Source of the DNA: Algiphilus sp.
GTDB taxonomy: Bacteria > Pseudomonadota > Gammaproteobacteria > Nevskiales > Nevskiaceae
NCBI RefSeq assembly: GCF_023145115.1
Contig: NZ_JAGLEJ010000030.1
Location: 62,001 to 126,000, forward strand
Direction of reading: 5' to 3'
DNA length: 64,000 nucleotides
Shown here piece after piece: positions 1 to 8,845 of this stretch (position 1 is the stretch's first letter; every line of letters begins with the position of its first letter). A model generated the notes under the pieces. It saw only the letters and a list, made by a program, of their open reading frames with translations, was not told where the DNA came from and ran no database searches. Made by a program: the position numbers and the translations under genes.

Positions 1-191
1 CCGGCCGCGCCACCGGCAGCGGTGATCGCGATGCCGTGGCGGTCGCCGAAGGCCAGGAAGGCAAACGGCGCGGCCGCGACCCAGCGCCGGTCGTGCGCAT
101 CGAGGTGATCGAGCACCTTCATGTCGACGGCGGCCGGCTTCCTGCCGACGCGGGCTTCCAGCGCGGTGATATCGGTGATGGATGTGTTCAT
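1..191 (-). CDS. PPOX-type flavoprotein, N-terminal fragment cut by the window edge
   Basis: Only the first 63 codons are inside the window, starting at an ATG at 191 and reading leftwards off the edge. The visible protein has a short N-terminal helix region (MNTSITDITALEARVGR), then a stretch ending in AAPFAFLAFGDRHG, where an FMN-binding split barrel would begin. This layout resembles pyridoxamine 5'-phosphate oxidase-like proteins in which 'sPFv.la...dg..d.SPrGd' follows a 40-residue lead. The family binds FMN, but the catalytic part is not visible, so the substrate is unknown. It ends up 9 bases downstream of the stop of the TonB receptor on the same strand and could be the last gene of that operon. 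Confidence 0.6.
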   Translation of the reverse strand, partial: MNTSITDITALEARVGRKPAAVDMKVLDHLDAHDRRWVAAAPFAFLAFGDRHGIAITAAGGAA

Positions 192-200
192 CGGTCCACT

Positions 201-2741
201 CTAGAACCAGAACTCCAGCCCCGCCATTATCCGCCGGCCGTGGCCCAGCGCGGCGATGGGGTCGCCGCGCAGCGCGGTCCGGTTGGCGTCGAAGCGGTAG
301 TCCTCGTCGGTCAGGTTGCTGCCGTTGCAGAACAGGCCGAGCGCCCGGTACTGCCAGCGCAGCGACAGGTTGAGCAGCGTGTAGGCCGGAATCCGGTTCT
401 CGGGCAGATTGTCCGCCTGCGCCGGCGTCGACCCCACGCGCTGCACCTCGGGGCGGATCAGCAGGCTGTCGATCGGCGACCATTCCAGCGCCAGGGTGAC
501 CGAATACTCCGGGGCCTTGGGCAGCGGCTTGCCGCTGAAGTCGCCCCGGCTGCTGACGAAGTCGACGAACTCGCCATCGGTGACGCCGACCCCGCCGACA
601 AAGCGCAGCTGCCGGAACGGCCGGGTGCTCAGCTCCAGCTCGCCGCCCCGGATGCGCGACCGGCCGGCGTTGCCGATGACCTGGCAGAGCAGGTCGCCGA
701 GCTGCACCTGCATGTCGTCCCAGTCGGTGTGGAACAGGTTGAGCGCGTAGCGCGTGCGCCAGACGTCGAGCCGGCCCTTCAGCGACACCTCGACGTTCCG
801 GGTGCGCTCCGCGTCGAAGCGGTAGCGCTCGCCGCAGCCGAAGTTGTAGCCGTCGCCGCCGGGTCGGTAGCCCTCGGTATAGGCCGCCCCCAGATAGTTG
901 CCCGCGAACAGCTCGTAGCTGGCCGCGACCTTGGGCAGCACGGCCGAGAAGCTGCGGCCGACACGGGTCTCGCCGTCCCGGGCGAGCACGCCCAGAGTCT
1001 TCAGCAATGCCACGGCCCCCTGGGCGCCGGGCCTGTCGCCGGAGATCGTGCTGACCGTTCTGCGGCTGTTCTTTTCGTGATCGAGGCGCAGGCCCGCGGT
1101 GAGGGTCAGGCGCTGGCTGGCGTCCCAGTCCACTTCGCCGAACAGGGCCCGGTTCTCGATGCGTGCGGGTGCGCTGCCGTCGACGAGGACGTTGCCCCGC
1201 AGCAGCAGGTTGCAGAGTGCTTCTCCCGGGCACACGCCGGCAGCGTCGACCAGCGCCGACAGGGCGGTCGATCCCTCGGATTCCTCGCCGTCGAGCCCGC
1301 GGTAGTAGAACAGCCCCAGCGTGCCGCGCCACGCCTCCCCGGTGAAGCTGGCGCGCAGCTCCTGCGAGAACGCGTGCGAATCGGCCACCTGGGCGATGAA
1401 ACCGTCGGCGCGCGCGGTGTAGTCGACGTCCAGATGCAGCAGCGTCCTCGAGTCGGCCCAGGCGCTGATTGCGCTCAGCTCCCATTCGTCCCCGAGGCGC
1501 AGGCGCTGATCGAGCGAATAGAGCCGCGCTTCGTTGTCGATCCCGCTGGGCTCGTCGGCGGTGGCTTCGCGATCCGCCTCGCGCGCCTGTTCCACGTAGC
1601 GGTTGCCGGTCTCGCGGCGGATGTCGCCGGCGCCGAGCACGATGCGATACGGGCCATCCGGGCCGAAGGGCGTGAGCTTGGCGCGCAGGCGCGTGCCATG
1701 GTTGCGGTTGCGTGCCCAGTCTTCCTCGTCGCGCGTGACGTTGTCGATGTCGCCGTCGGTGGTGCGGTGGTCGGTGACCAGGCGGACCGCGAGGCGGTCC
1801 GGCCACAGCGTGGCGCCGAAGGCGGCCGCGGCCTGCCAGGCGTCGTTGTTGCCGATGCCGACGCGGCCGCGCAGCTCCGGCGCGAAGCGGTCGCGGACCT
1901 CGGGCTCGACGGTATTGATGACCACCGCGCCGGCCATCGCGTTGCGCCCCTGGCTGGTGGATTGCGGCCCGCGGAAGATCTCGACCTGATCGATGTCGAA
2001 GGCGGACAGATCGGCGAAGCCCATCGCGCCGCGCGGCAGCGCGACGCCGTCGATCACGATGGTGGTGGCGGTGCCGTAGAGGGTGCCGGCGCCGGTGAGG
2101 CTGGCACCGTAGCTGCCGATGCCGCGCAGCGTGATGGTGCTGAGGCCGAGCTCGCTGTCGTGCCAGCCGGCATTGGGCGTGGCACCTATGACGTCGTAGA
2201 CGTCGCGCGCGGTGCTGCGCGCGATGTCGAGGCCATCGTGCACGGCGACGCTGGTGGGGGCGCGCTCGGCGGTGCGCGCCAGCAGCTCGCCGGTGACGAC
2301 GACCTCGTCGAGCGCGATCGGCGCCTCGTCGCGCGGCGGCGGCGCGCGCTCCGCCGGCAGCGCGATGACCTGCGTCACCCGGATGCGGTCTTCGTCGGTG
2401 ACCGCCACCAGCCCGCTGCCGGCAAGCAGCGCATCGAGCGCCTCGTCCACCGAGCGCTCGCCCTGCACGGCGGGGGCGGTGATGCCTTCCAGCGAAGCGT
2501 TTCCGACCTCCAGCGCCAGACCGGCGCGTTCGGCCACGGCGGCGAGCGAGGTCGCCAGCGGTTGCGCGGGCAGCGCGAGCTGCAACGCATGGTCACCTGT
2601 CGCCTGAACCGCAGCCGCGTGCAGGATCGCCAGCAGCAGCGCCCCGACAGCGACGATGTGGCGGCGATGCCCGCCATGCAGGCGCGCGGGGCCGCCCCGG
2701 AGCAGGGTCAGTGATGCCGAGCGCAGTCGTTCTGCAGACAC
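201..2741 (-). CDS. TonB-dependent outer-membrane receptor with STN domain (paralog of the next gene)
   Basis: Outer-membrane gated channel, 846 residues, powered by TonB-ExbBD. A hydrophobic signal segment lies at about residues 29-47, an STN (secretin/TonB short N-terminal) domain at about 52-123, a TonB-box-like DEVVVTG at 145-151, the plug at about 155-275 (VEIFRGPQSTSQGRNAMAGA), then the 22-strand barrel ending in the aromatic LEFWF typical of outer-membrane proteins. The start is a GTG 4 bases after the stop of the upstream receptor gene, so the two are almost certainly co-transcribed. STN domains usually contact a FecR-type anti-sigma factor, but no fecI/fecR is nearby. The substrate cannot be read from the sequence; a metal chelate, heme or another scarce ligand is possible. 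Confidence 0.9.
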   Translation of the reverse strand: MSAERLRSASLTLLRGGPARLHGGHRRHIVAVGALLLAILHAAAVQATGDHALQLALPAQPLATSLAAVAERAGLALEVGNASLEGITAPAVQGERSVDEALDALLAGSGLVAVTDEDRIRVTQVIALPAERAPPPRDEAPIALDEVVVTGELLARTAERAPTSVAVHDGLDIARSTARDVYDVIGATPNAGWHDSELGLSTITLRGIGSYGASLTGAGTLYGTATTIVIDGVALPRGAMGFADLSAFDIDQVEIFRGPQSTSQGRNAMAGAVVINTVEPEVRDRFAPELRGRVGIGNNDAWQAAAAFGATLWPDRLAVRLVTDHRTTDGDIDNVTRDEEDWARNRNHGTRLRAKLTPFGPDGPYRIVLGAGDIRRETGNRYVEQAREADREATADEPSGIDNEARLYSLDQRLRLGDEWELSAISAWADSRTLLHLDVDYTARADGFIAQVADSHAFSQELRASFTGEAWRGTLGLFYYRGLDGEESEGSTALSALVDAAGVCPGEALCNLLLRGNVLVDGSAPARIENRALFGEVDWDASQRLTLTAGLRLDHEKNSRRTVSTISGDRPGAQGAVALLKTLGVLARDGETRVGRSFSAVLPKVAASYELFAGNYLGAAYTEGYRPGGDGYNFGCGERYRFDAERTRNVEVSLKGRLDVWRTRYALNLFHTDWDDMQVQLGDLLCQVIGNAGRSRIRGGELELSTRPFRQLRFVGGVGVTDGEFVDFVSSRGDFSGKPLPKAPEYSVTLALEWSPIDSLLIRPEVQRVGSTPAQADNLPENRIPAYTLLNLSLRWQYRALGLFCNGSNLTDEDYRFDANRTALRGDPIAALGHGRRIMAGLEFWF

Positions 2742-2745
2742 CCTC

Positions 2746-5226
2746 TCAGTCCCAGCGCCAGTCGATGCCGGCGTACAGCGTGCGCGGGTCGCCGGCCTGG
2801 AAGAGACCGAAGGCGCGCTGCGTCAGGTAGAAGCGGTCGAGCAGGTTGCGGCCGAGCACGTAGACCTCCATGTTGCGAAAGCGCCAGCCCATGCGCGCGT
2901 TGAGCAGCGCGTAGGCGTCGGCGGTCTGCCCGGGGTCGTTGTCCGGCTGCCGGAAGCTGTTCGACTGGTAGTTGAGATCGACCTGCGCATAGGGACCGCG
3001 CAGCCCGGGCTCCCAGGTCAGGCCGACCGCGCCCTGGCGCTCGGGTGCGCTGGGGAAGTCGTTGTTGCGGTAGTCGCTGCCGGCGGCCTGGAAGTCATCG
3101 AACTCGGTGTGGGCGTAGCCCAGCGAGACGAAGCCGCGCAGGCCGGCCAGCAGCCGGAAGTCCGCCTCCAGCTCGCCGCCGTAGAGATGCGAGGCGCCGG
3201 CGTTCTCGGTGCGGGTGTCGTTGGGGTCGTCGGAGAGCTGCACCGAGACCTGCTGATCGCGCCAGTCGGTGTAGTAGAGGTTGGCGCGCAGCCGCAGGCG
3301 CCGGTCGAAGAGCGCCAGGCGCAGGAAGAGCTCGCCGGTGGTGGTGGTCTCGGGGTCGAAGGCGTTGAAGGTGCCGCGCACGAAGTTCACCGACACGCCG
3401 CCGGCGCGGTAGGCGCGCTGCACGGTGGCGCCGACGCTGGCGTCGTCGCTGAAGGCGTAGCGCAGCCCGAGCTTGGGCAGCACGGCGCTGGAGTCGGCGT
3501 TGCCGGCGCCGTCGGCGTCGGCGGGCAGGCCGGCGAGCGAGCCGAGCACCTGCTCAAGCAGCTCGTCGGCCAGCCCCGGGCCGTCGCGCCGCAGCGACAC
3601 GCTGACGTCCGACACATAGGCGTAGTCCAGCGTCTCGTAGTCGAAGCGGATGCCGCTGATCAGCGTCCATCGGGGCGCGAAGGTCCATTCGGTCTCGCCG
3701 AAGACGGCCGCGCCCTCGCGGCTCTGATCGACCTGCGTGTCGATGTCCAGGAAGACATCGACGGGCTGACCGCCGGTGACGTTGCCATCGGTGACGCGGA
3801 GCGCGCTGTCGTTGATGCGCTCGGACGCGAACATGCCGACCACGCCGCGCAGCGGGCGCGACAGCAGCGACACACCGCCGAAGCCGGCGCGCAGCTCCTG
3901 GGTGAGCGTGCGGTCGTCGTTGATGTTCTCGATGGTGCCGTCCTCGACGGCCGAGGCGTTGTAGTCGTCGTGGCGATGCAGGTCGGTGGTGGTGAAGCCG
4001 GTGATGCTGGTCAGCTTCCAGTGCTCGGACAGACCGAAGTCCGCGCGCAGGCTGGCGAGGTCGCTGCGCGTGTCGACGTACTCGGGGTCGTTGGCGGTGC
4101 TCTCGCGCGCCTCCGGGTCGCCGGTGAGCTGGGCCTGGCCGAGCTCGGCGTCGGCGCGGCTCACGCTCAGCATGATCGATGCGCGCTCGGGGTCCTCGGC
4201 CTGCCAGCCGAGCTTGGCGCGGGCGTTATAGCGGTCGCGAAAGTCGGCGGGCTCGTTGCGCGTGGTGTTGCGGGTGGGGCCATCGGTGCTGAAGCTGCGG
4301 AAGGACAGCCGGCCGCCGAAGCCGGCGCCCAGCGGGCCGCCCAGCGCGGCGGCGTAGTCCTCGGCGGTGTCGGTGCCGCGGCGGGCGCGGAAACGGGCGT
4401 CGAAGCGCTCGCCCGGGTCGCGGGTCTGCAGCATGACGGCGCCGGCCAGCGCGCTCTGTCCCTGGCTGGTGGACTGCGGGCCGCGCAGGATCTCGACCGA
4501 GTCGATGTCCCAGAAATCCAGCGGCCCGGCCAGTGCGCCGGCGCTGGAGACCGGCACGCCGTCGACGAAGATGCTGGCCAGCGGGGTGCTGGACGCGAAG
4601 CTCTGCGGCGTGACGCCGTTGTAGCTGATGCCGCGGATGGCGAAGCCACCCACCCGCCCCAGCCCTCCGACGTCGAGATTGACGTTGGCCGTGCGCTGGA
4701 AGGCATCGTAGGCATCGGTCATCGACGACGATTCGATCTCGTAGGCATCGATGACCTGCACGCTGGTGGCGGTGTCCTCGAGCCGGCGCACCAGCTTCTC
4801 GCCGGTGACCATGACCGGCTCCAGCGCGACCGGATCGGCCGCCGCGTCATCGCCGTCGCCGTCCGCCGACGCGACCGGCACCATCCCGGTGACGCGGATG
4901 CGGTCGCCATCGTGCGTCGCCACCAGCCCGCTGCCGGCGAGCAGGCGGTCCAGCACCGTGTCCAGCGGATAGCTGCCGGTGATGGCGGGCGCCTGCGCGC
5001 CGGACAGCGACACGCTGCCGGTTTCCAGCGCCAGTCCGGCGTCGTCCGCCACCGCGTCGAGCGATGCCGCCAGCGGCTGGGCGGGGAGGTCGACCGCCAC
5101 CGTGACGGCGTCGTCGGCGCGGGCCGCTGCCGGACCCGCCGCGGTCGCGGTGCCTAGCGCGATGACGGCCAGCGCGAGGCGGTTTCGAACTTTGCGCGCG
5201 TGAGCGGACGAGGGGGAGGTGTGCAT
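2746..5226 (-). CDS. TonB-dependent outer-membrane receptor with STN domain
   Basis: 826-residue TonB-dependent receptor. I chose the ATG at 5226 because it is followed directly by a basic n-region and a hydrophobic signal (RNRLALAVIALGTATAA, cut near AARA-DD); an in-frame extension to 5568 would run through the divergent gene. The STN domain lies at about 42-113, a TonB box-like LEPVMVTG at 136-142, the plug with VEILRGPQSTSQGQSALAGA near 215-235, and a C-terminal barrel ending in WRWD. The STN domain is closely similar to that of the downstream gene (shared LPAQPLA, LLAGSGLVA, DRIRVT), so the pair looks like a tandem duplication that has diverged in the barrel. It is divergent from a siderophore receptor, and the shared intergenic region holds a perfect inverted repeat. 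Confidence 0.9.
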   Translation of the reverse strand: MHTSPSSAHARKVRNRLALAVIALGTATAAGPAAARADDAVTVAVDLPAQPLAASLDAVADDAGLALETGSVSLSGAQAPAITGSYPLDTVLDRLLAGSGLVATHDGDRIRVTGMVPVASADGDGDDAAADPVALEPVMVTGEKLVRRLEDTATSVQVIDAYEIESSSMTDAYDAFQRTANVNLDVGGLGRVGGFAIRGISYNGVTPQSFASSTPLASIFVDGVPVSSAGALAGPLDFWDIDSVEILRGPQSTSQGQSALAGAVMLQTRDPGERFDARFRARRGTDTAEDYAAALGGPLGAGFGGRLSFRSFSTDGPTRNTTRNEPADFRDRYNARAKLGWQAEDPERASIMLSVSRADAELGQAQLTGDPEARESTANDPEYVDTRSDLASLRADFGLSEHWKLTSITGFTTTDLHRHDDYNASAVEDGTIENINDDRTLTQELRAGFGGVSLLSRPLRGVVGMFASERINDSALRVTDGNVTGGQPVDVFLDIDTQVDQSREGAAVFGETEWTFAPRWTLISGIRFDYETLDYAYVSDVSVSLRRDGPGLADELLEQVLGSLAGLPADADGAGNADSSAVLPKLGLRYAFSDDASVGATVQRAYRAGGVSVNFVRGTFNAFDPETTTTGELFLRLALFDRRLRLRANLYYTDWRDQQVSVQLSDDPNDTRTENAGASHLYGGELEADFRLLAGLRGFVSLGYAHTEFDDFQAAGSDYRNNDFPSAPERQGAVGLTWEPGLRGPYAQVDLNYQSNSFRQPDNDPGQTADAYALLNARMGWRFRNMEVYVLGRNLLDRFYLTQRAFGLFQAGDPRTLYAGIDWRWD

Positions 5227-5290
5227 GCGATCCCGATACGGCCGCGCCGCGGCCCTGCTTGAGTTGTCGAGATACAATAACGCGTGAGAA

Positions 5291-5310
5291 GCAATCGTGT
5301 TCGCGATTGC
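5291..5310. promoter_or_regulatory. Perfect 7-6-7 inverted repeat between divergent TonB receptor genes
   Basis: GCAATCG and CGATTGC face each other across TGTTCG, giving a 20-bp perfect inverted repeat in the 118-bp gap between the receptor starting at 5226 (minus) and the one starting at 5345 (plus). A -10-like TACAAT lies at 5273-5278 for the plus gene, which would place the repeat just after its transcription start. It does not look like an AT-rich Fur box. A role as operator for one or both receptor genes is inference from its position. Confidence 0.35.
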
Positions 5311-5344
5311 ATGTCCGCCATGAATGGCGTCAGGGGGATATCGC

Positions 5345-7573
5345 ATGGGGTTGGTCAGCGAGTTGGTGCGTATCCGGCGTCGCGCCTTCCAGGGGCGGGC
5401 GCGCGGCGAGGCCGGTGCGGCCCTGATGCTTGCGCTCGGCGCGCTGTCGCCGTGGCTGCACGCGCAGCCGACCGAGGGTACGGTCGAGACCATTCCGGTC
5501 GAGTCGGTGGAGGACGGAGAGCGCGAACCGCTGGAGCTCGGCGATCTCACCGTCGAGGGCGAGGCCATCGCCGCGCCGCGCTACACGGCCGACAGCGCCC
5601 GGGCCGCCACCAAGACCGACACACCGCTCATCGAGACGCCGCAGGCGGTGTCGGTGCTCTCGTCAGAACGCCTGCAGGATCTCGGCGCGCTCAGCGTGCA
5701 GGACGCGCTGCGCTACAGCGCCGGCGTGCGCTCCGACGCCTACGGCTTCGACACGCGCGGCGACTTCGCGATCATCCGCGGCACCCAGTTCGCGCAGTAC
5801 CAGGACGGGCTGCGTTCGCTGTTCGGCTCGTACAACAACGTGCGTCCGGATGTCTACGCGCTGGAGCGCGTGACCATCGTGCGCGGGCCGTCGTCGGTGC
5901 TCTACGGCCAGGGGCCGAGCGGCGGCATGGTCGATCTCACCAGCAAGCGGCCCCGGCTGGAAGCGGCGCACGAGCTGCGCGCCGAGGTCGGCAGCTACCA
6001 GCGCCGCCAGATCGCGCTGGATTCGACCGGTCCGTTGACGGAAAGCGGCAACCTCGCCTATCGGCTGGTGGCGCTGGTCCGGCAGTCCGGGACCCAGGTC
6101 GACTTCGTCGACGCCGATCGCTGGTTCGTCGCGCCGTCGGTCCGCTGGGCCCCCACCGACTGGCTGCGATGGACGGTGCTGGGCCATTTCCAGGAGGACG
6201 AGAGCGGCTCGTCGACCGCCTTCCTGCCGTGGGAGGGCACGGTGCTGCCCAACCGCAACGGGCGGATTCCCACCAGCCGCTTCGTCAGCGAGCCCGGATT
6301 CGACCGCTACGACACCGAGCAGAAGGCGGTGACCTCGCTGCTGGAGATCGACCTGGGCGCGCACTGGACCTTCCATCAGAACGCGCGCTACTCGGACAGT
6401 GGCGCGGTCTACCGCTCGATGTTCCCGAACATCTACACCGGCGATCCCTACCTGCTGAACCCGCTCCGGCGCGACTCGGTGCTGCGCGTCAGCTACATCG
6501 ACGAGCCGGACGTGCACGCGGTGACCGCCGACCAGCGCGTCACCGGCCGCTGGCGTTGGGGGGCGGTGGCGAACCTGCTGCTCGCCGGCGTCGACATCAC
6601 CCATGTGGAGACCACGCAGCAGGAGGGCCGGCTCCCGCCGCTGCGCATCGTTGCGCAGGGCCTGTTCGATCTCTACGAGCCCGAGTACGGCGATTTCATC
6701 GCCCCCGAGGTGACCGCCCGGCCCGAGCTCACCACACGCCAGACCGGCTACTACCTGCAGAACCAGATGCGCATCGGCGAGCATCTGGTGGCGCTGGCCG
6801 GCGTCCGCTTCGATACCGCGTCCTCGGAGGAGGCGGGCAACCCCGACATCGAAAATGAAGAGACCTCGCTGCGCGGCGGCCTGCTCTATCACTTCGATGC
6901 CGGCTTCGCGCCCTATGTCAGCTATGCCGAGTCCTTCGAGCCGGTCGCGGACTACGACGGCGAGGGCGAGCCCTTCGAACCGGTCATCGGCCGGCAGTTC
7001 GAGGCCGGTCTGAAATACCAGTCGCGGGATGCGGGGACGCTGCTCACCGCGGCCTGGTTCGACATCGAGGAAGAGAACCGCCTGGCTCCCGGACCGGATC
7101 CGGCCGTGCAGGTCCAGCTCGGCGAGGCGCGCATCCGCGGCTTCGAGTTCGAGGCCACCAGCACGTGGCGCGAGCGGCTCGATCTGATCGCCGCCTACAC
7201 GCGCTTCGTCGATGCCTACAGCGACGAGGGGCCCAACGCGGAGGGTGCCGGCCGCAAGCCGCTGTCCGCCGTCGCCGACGATCAGGCGTCGCTGTTCGGG
7301 CGGCTGCGCTTCGGCCTGTTCGGGGTGCCCGGTTTCTCGATCGGCGCCGGCCTGCGCTACACGGCGGCCATTCCCGACCAGAGCCGCACCGTGGAAGTCC
7401 CGTCCACGACCCTGTTCGATGCCATGGCGGCCTTCGAGTCGACGCACTGGCGCGTCGCCGTCAACGCCAGCAACCTCGAGGACGAGACCGTGCTGGCGGT
7501 GTGCCTGGAGCGCGGCGACTGCTTTTACGGCGCCCGGCGCACGGTGGTGGGCAGCGTGGCGTACCGCTTCTAG
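5345..7573 (+). CDS. TonB-dependent siderophore receptor (ferrichrome/FpvA type)
   Basis: 742-residue outer-membrane receptor of the siderophore class. The ATG at 5345 has a strong purine-rich ribosome site (CAGGGGGAT, about 8 bases upstream); the in-frame ATG at 5324 has none. A signal peptide (LMLALGALSPWLHA) ends near residue 38, LGDLTVEGE is the probable TonB box, and the plug shows the class signature TPLIETPQAVSVL, then ALRYSAGVRSDAYGFDTRGD, IIRGTQFAQYQDGL and VRGPSSVLYGQGPSGGMVDL. The barrel ends in VGSVAYRF. There is no STN domain, so it should not signal through a FecR partner. It probably imports a hydroxamate-type ferric siderophore; the exact ligand is not determinable. No siderophore synthesis or inner-membrane ABC genes lie in the window. 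Confidence 0.93.
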   Translation: MGLVSELVRIRRRAFQGRARGEAGAALMLALGALSPWLHAQPTEGTVETIPVESVEDGEREPLELGDLTVEGEAIAAPRYTADSARAATKTDTPLIETPQAVSVLSSERLQDLGALSVQDALRYSAGVRSDAYGFDTRGDFAIIRGTQFAQYQDGLRSLFGSYNNVRPDVYALERVTIVRGPSSVLYGQGPSGGMVDLTSKRPRLEAAHELRAEVGSYQRRQIALDSTGPLTESGNLAYRLVALVRQSGTQVDFVDADRWFVAPSVRWAPTDWLRWTVLGHFQEDESGSSTAFLPWEGTVLPNRNGRIPTSRFVSEPGFDRYDTEQKAVTSLLEIDLGAHWTFHQNARYSDSGAVYRSMFPNIYTGDPYLLNPLRRDSVLRVSYIDEPDVHAVTADQRVTGRWRWGAVANLLLAGVDITHVETTQQEGRLPPLRIVAQGLFDLYEPEYGDFIAPEVTARPELTTRQTGYYLQNQMRIGEHLVALAGVRFDTASSEEAGNPDIENEETSLRGGLLYHFDAGFAPYVSYAESFEPVADYDGEGEPFEPVIGRQFEAGLKYQSRDAGTLLTAAWFDIEEENRLAPGPDPAVQVQLGEARIRGFEFEATSTWRERLDLIAAYTRFVDAYSDEGPNAEGAGRKPLSAVADDQASLFGRLRFGLFGVPGFSIGAGLRYTAAIPDQSRTVEVPSTTLFDAMAAFESTHWRVAVNASNLEDETVLAVCLERGDCFYGARRTVVGSVAYRF

Positions 7574-7580
7574 CGTCGCG

Positions 7581-7994
7581 CTACCAGAGCCGGGCCAGCA
7601 GCAGTGTGGTGCCGGCGATGATGAGCGCGGCCGGACCGTAGACCAGCGCTCCCACGACCAGCTCGCGCGCCTTCGATGCCGAGAAGCCGGCACCGGCCAT
7701 GGGCAGCGCCCGGCTGGCGCCCCAGATGGCGGCCAGCAGCATCGCCAGCCATAGCCCGTAGAGGCCGAGCACCAGCGACCAGGTCATCCACGCGTCGAGC
7801 GTTGGTGACGGCGTCAGCCGCGCCTGGATGAGGCCCACCACCCACAGCACGATGCCGTGCTGCACGCCGACCAGATGCGCCGACAGCCCCATGCGCTTGT
7901 TGCGCAGCGCCGGTATCGCCACGCCGGTGAGCAGGCCGAGCAGGAACAGCAGCGTGCCCGCGAACAGCATCTGGCTCTCGCCGAACGCGCTCAC
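7581..7994 (-). CDS. Hydroxylaminobenzene mutase-like small membrane protein
   Basis: 137-residue membrane protein with four hydrophobic helices (about residues 9-26, 36-54, 68-87 and 110-130 from the GTG start). The run LLFLLGLLTGVAIPALRNKR followed by MGLSAHLVGVQHG resembles HabA/HabB hydroxylaminobenzene mutases, which convert hydroxylaminobenzene to 2-aminophenol in nitrobenzene breakdown. Similar proteins occur widely without a nitroarene pathway, so the true role here is uncertain. The GTG at 7994 is chosen because it overlaps the upstream stop as GTGA and has GGAG about 10 bases before it, implying translational coupling to the hydrolase gene. It is the last gene of the minus-strand operon and converges with the siderophore receptor 7 bases away. 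Confidence 0.6.
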   Translation of the reverse strand: MSAFGESQMLFAGTLLFLLGLLTGVAIPALRNKRMGLSAHLVGVQHGIVLWVVGLIQARLTPSPTLDAWMTWSLVLGLYGLWLAMLLAAIWGASRALPMAGAGFSASKARELVVGALVYGPAALIIAGTTLLLARLW

Positions 7995-8845
7995 GACGCC
8001 GCTCCGGCCTTCTGCATCCATTCCGCGATGCGGGTCACCACGGCATCGGGCTGCCGCGCCCAGCGGAAATGGTCGGCGGCGGTGCCCAGGGCGGCACCAT
8101 CGAGCACCGCCTCGGTGAGCGAGGCTGCCGGAAGCTTTGCGGTGACGGCGCGCGTGGCGGCTTGCGGCGCGAAGTCATCGTCGGCCATGCGCAGGCTGAG
8201 CACGGGGCCCGCGAAGCGCGCGAGTCCGGCTTCCAGATCCTCGCGGATGCCCGCGGCGGCGTAGCGGTTGCTGCGCGCCAGGGCGCGCCAGTCGCGCATG
8301 ATCGTGCGCGGCTGCCGGCCTCCGAATCCCAGTCGGTGACCGGGGTAGTACCCGAGGAGCGCGTTGCAGACCGGAATCAGCGCGCAGATCGCGTCGAGCC
8401 TGCGGCGCGTGGCGCCGGCGTAGGCGCCACGCCATGGCGATCCGCAGGCCACCAGCATGAGGCCGTCGATCTCGTCGGGCATGCGGCCGGCCGTGATCAC
8501 GGCAAGATGCCCGCCCAGGCTGTGGCCCAGCATCCAGAGCGGCAGCCCGTCGCGCGCTGCGCGCAGCGTGCGCAGCGCCGCCGGTATGTCCTCGTCGAGG
8601 AGTTCGCGGAAGCCGAAATCGCAGTGTCGCGCGGGTGTCAGCGGACTCTCCCCGGTGCCGCGCAGCTCGAGCACCGCAACCTCCAGTCCGCGTGCGGCGA
8701 GCTGCTCGGCCAGTCGGCCGTAGAACCGTGCCGGCACACCCAGCGCCGGAAGCACCAGAACGCGGCCGGCCGGCGGGCCCCCGGGTGGCGGGAAGCGGGT
8801 CAGCAGCGGTTCCGCGGTCGTCTGTGCGCGAGTGTCGTCAGGCAT
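7991..8845 (-). CDS. Alpha/beta hydrolase family protein
   Basis: 284-residue cytoplasmic alpha/beta hydrolase. After a short Pro-rich lead comes GRVLVLPALGVPARFYGRL, the oxyanion-side strand, then the nucleophile elbow GHSLGGHL (Ser nucleophile) near residue 110. An acid is probable in RMADDDFAP and the catalytic His in AADHFRWAR near the C-terminus, so the Ser-Asp-His triad is complete. The family (YheT/COG4757-like predicted esterases) has no single substrate; a carboxyl ester or thioester is likely. Its ATG lies upstream of the stop of the GST gene (8-base overlap), and its own stop overlaps the GTG of the mutase-like gene, so the three are translated as a unit. Confidence 0.85.
   Translation of the reverse strand: MPDDTRAQTTAEPLLTRFPPPGGPPAGRVLVLPALGVPARFYGRLAEQLAARGLEVAVLELRGTGESPLTPARHCDFGFRELLDEDIPAALRTLRAARDGLPLWMLGHSLGGHLAVITAGRMPDEIDGLMLVACGSPWRGAYAGATRRRLDAICALIPVCNALLGYYPGHRLGFGGRQPRTIMRDWRALARSNRYAAAGIREDLEAGLARFAGPVLSLRMADDDFAPQAATRAVTAKLPAASLTEAVLDGAALGTAADHFRWARQPDAVVTRIAEWMQKAGAAS

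Noticed and set aside
36..2714. Very long open frame on the plus strand opposite the first TonB receptor
   Set aside because: It is an antisense shadow created by the high GC codon pattern; it is rich in Arg, Ala and Gly, has no domain or start signal, and lies opposite a clear TonB receptor.
2656..5157. Long plus-strand frame opposite the second TonB receptor
   Set aside because: Antisense shadow of a gene with conserved STN, plug and barrel motifs; no motifs of its own.
5227..5568. N-terminal extension of the second TonB receptor to 5568
   Set aside because: It would cover the divergent promoter and the start of the siderophore receptor, and has no signal peptide; the ATG at 5226 gives a normal one.
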